Shown here in pieces: positions 62,680 to 64,000 of a DNA stretch of 64,000 nt. The stretch is taken from assembly GCF_034531395.1 (NCBI RefSeq), contig NZ_JARVCO010000002.1, forward strand, positions 744,001-808,000, written 5' to 3'. Numbering within the stretch: position 1 is the first letter of the stretch; each line of letters opens with the position of its first letter. This DNA comes from Pontiella agarivorans (GTDB taxonomy: Bacteria; Verrucomicrobiota; Kiritimatiellia; Kiritimatiellales; Pontiellaceae). The notes beneath the pieces are model-generated. The model worked only from the letters and a program-made list of their open reading frames with translations. It was not told where the DNA came from and made no database searches. Position numbers and translations under genes: made by a program.

Positions 62680-64000
62680 CTATTCTTCGAGCAGATTGAC
62701 CTGCAGAACCGCGCAGGCCAGCCGTCCGCCGGAATCGGGATAAATGATTTTCGCCACGTTGCTTTCCTCCAGAAGTTTAGCGGGAACCGGGATGGCAAGA
62801 GTTCCGAAAAAGGTGGAACGCCCGGCCTGATCATCACCCGCCCAGCGGGTTGGAATTTCAAGCGGCGCTCCATTGAAAAGGACCCGTTCCGGAAGAATGG
62901 CCAATCCCTTTTTCCGGCCCGGTGTTAAACGAAGAAATGCCGTTCCTTTTCCCGTCGGTGTATCCGGAAATTCAAAAGCGACCGCTTCGTCCGCCACAAT
63001 ATTTTTCATATAATCCGCGGCATAGACGCGGTGCTCCCGAATTGTTCGCAGCGCCGTGACCGGAGTTTCCGTTTCAAATTTAAGCAGCATACTGTGTCCC
63101 GGATACAGCTTTACGGTTGAAGGCGGGCGCTTCAACTGTCCTTCATGAAAACGCGGTTTCAAGCCATGCGTTTCCAGGCTTCGGAAAAACACCGCTCCGT
63201 TTCCAGAGTCCGGAAACCCGGACAAATGCACTGTTTTGTCGCGCTGATCCAGATTAACCAGAATCAGGTTCAGTTTATTTCCGTCTGCCAGCAGATGAAC
63301 CCGCACATCCGGATGCGACGATGTGCTCCAGCGCCACTGTCCGGAAATCCCTTTCCAGAAATGGTAAAACAGCGAGAGTTGCGTCTCCACAAATGAGCCG
63401 TCGGACTTCATGCGCCAGAGCAGAAACGGGTTGGCGGCATCTTTCTCGCGGTCGGGCTGATACGTCCAGAGTCCTTTGCCGAGAATAAAGGGAACCGTTT
63501 TAATGATTCGGTCGGGATGATCCATAAACATCACCAATTGTCCGTTGAGCGAGCTGAGCTGTTTCGCCGTACGCTCAGGGCTGTAGATATGATTGGCCAT
63601 TCCGCCCCCCGGAATTTTTCCGTATTCGGAAATCACCTGCGGTTTCGCCTCCCCCAGACGAATGAAGCTATAGCTGTCAAACAGATCCATGATACCTTCG
63701 GTGTTGGCCCCGGTGCGATTGCGCGGTTCGCCGGTAACGTTTACACCGTCGTAGGTGTGATAAGAGAAAAAGTCCATTGCTTCACCGGCCGTATCAATAA
63801 ACATTTTTTCCCAGTTGAACCAGTGGCGAAAATCGTTCTGCTCCACCTCAATCCAGGCTGCCGTATAGCCCCCGACCTTCACATCCGGATTCAGCGCCTT
63901 CACCCGCTTTGCCACATGCACATGCTGCTCTGCCATTTTTTCCGCAGTGGTACCGATTTCATCGGCATGCACAAACGGCTCGTTCAGCACCTCCAGATAA
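62680..64000 (-). CDS. GH86 beta-agarase/beta-porphyranase, 5' end outside window
   Basis: The visible 440 residues are the C-terminal part; the frame runs through the window edge (reading Y-L-E-V-L-N-E-P), so the signal peptide and half the barrel are missing. Clan GH-A features include the acid/base Glu in VLNEPFVHADEIG and the likely nucleophile in VISEYGKIPGGG. FIDTAGEAMDFFSYHTYDG is typical of GH86. After the barrel come two beta-sandwich domains (MLLKFETETPV; ending AVLQVNLLEE). GH86 enzymes cut the beta-1,4 bonds of agarose or porphyran, which makes this the strongest pointer to a red-algal substrate. Confidence 0.8.
   Translation of the reverse strand, partial: YLEVLNEPFVHADEIGTTAEKMAEQHVHVAKRVKALNPDVKVGGYTAAWIEVEQNDFRHWFNWEKMFIDTAGEAMDFFSYHTYDGVNVTGEPRNRTGANTEGIMDLFDSYSFIRLGEAKPQVISEYGKIPGGGMANHIYSPERTAKQLSSLNGQLVMFMDHPDRIIKTVPFILGKGLWTYQPDREKDAANPFLLWRMKSDGSFVETQLSLFYHFWKGISGQWRWSTSSHPDVRVHLLADGNKLNLILVNLDQRDKTVHLSGFPDSGNGAVFFRSLETHGLKPRFHEGQLKRPPSTVKLYPGHSMLLKFETETPVTALRTIREHRVYAADYMKNIVADEAVAFEFPDTPTGKGTAFLRLTPGRKKGLAILPERVLFNGAPLEIPTRWAGDDQAGRSTFFGTLAIPVPAKLLEESNVAKIIYPDSGGRLACAVLQVNLLEE

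Noticed and set aside
1-64000. Insertion sequences, prophage genes, integrases or CRISPR arrays
   Set aside because: No transposase, integrase or phage structural protein was recognised among the supported genes, and no regularly spaced direct repeats were seen; the 15-bp palindrome is irregularly spaced.

Overview
The window looks like chromosomal DNA of a Gram-negative PVC-group bacterium, most likely a marine Kiritimatiellota (Pontiella-like) or a close verrucomicrobial relative. This is inferred from gene content: inner-membrane-anchored proteins with PA14-like and SHD1 domains, a secreted Asp-box protein with a calcium-loop tail, Tat-exported glycosidases, discoidin-like sensor domains, an mcsA-mcsB-clpC operon in an organism with lipoproteins and a LolD-like ATPase, and a large algal-polysaccharide locus. 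No rRNA, tRNA, insertion sequence, prophage or CRISPR array was seen.

Layout. 1-5.4 kb: the end of a secreted Asp-box repeat protein, then two tandem paralogous anchored proteins. 5.8-11.3 kb (+): an AraC regulator, a DUF523-DUF1722 protein, a membrane transglutaminase-like protein, a zinc-ribbon protein and RecD2. 11.4-20.8 kb (-): glycogen phosphorylase, then a tightly overlapping set (mutY, unknown secreted protein, RidA, ApbE, TPR-LysM lipoprotein), an unknown secreted protein and a CorC-type CBS protein. 20.85-21.35 kb: an AT-rich gap with two DnaA-box-like sites. 21.4-33.3 kb (-): argS; mcsA-mcsB-clpC; a left-handed beta-helix protein-glmM-lolD-ilvE operon; gltA with a TPR protein. 33.5-37.2 kb: convergent rpsN and rpmB, hemW, and a NirB-like flavoprotein.

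37.5-64 kb is a carbohydrate-utilization locus. The plus strand carries a GH127 enzyme, a Tat-exported FAD oxidoreductase, a cupin-AraC regulator, a four-gene sugar ABC transporter and a XylR-like regulator. The minus strand carries a two-component system and, from 64 kb down to 51.8 kb, an operon: GH86 agarase/porphyranase (cut by the window end), GH2, DUF1080, GH42-like, beta-propeller glycosidase, GH29 and a clan GH-D-like enzyme. Together these suggest depolymerization of a red-algal galactan (agar or porphyran type), exo-trimming, and ABC import instead of SusCD import. No sulfatase is visible.

The most striking unexplained signal is a short palindrome, TTCCARNNNYTGGAA. I find 18 copies with both 5-base arms exact, where about 0.06 are expected by chance. 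They lie in genes in all three reading frames and, well above their share, in the short gaps just after stop codons, often in pairs.
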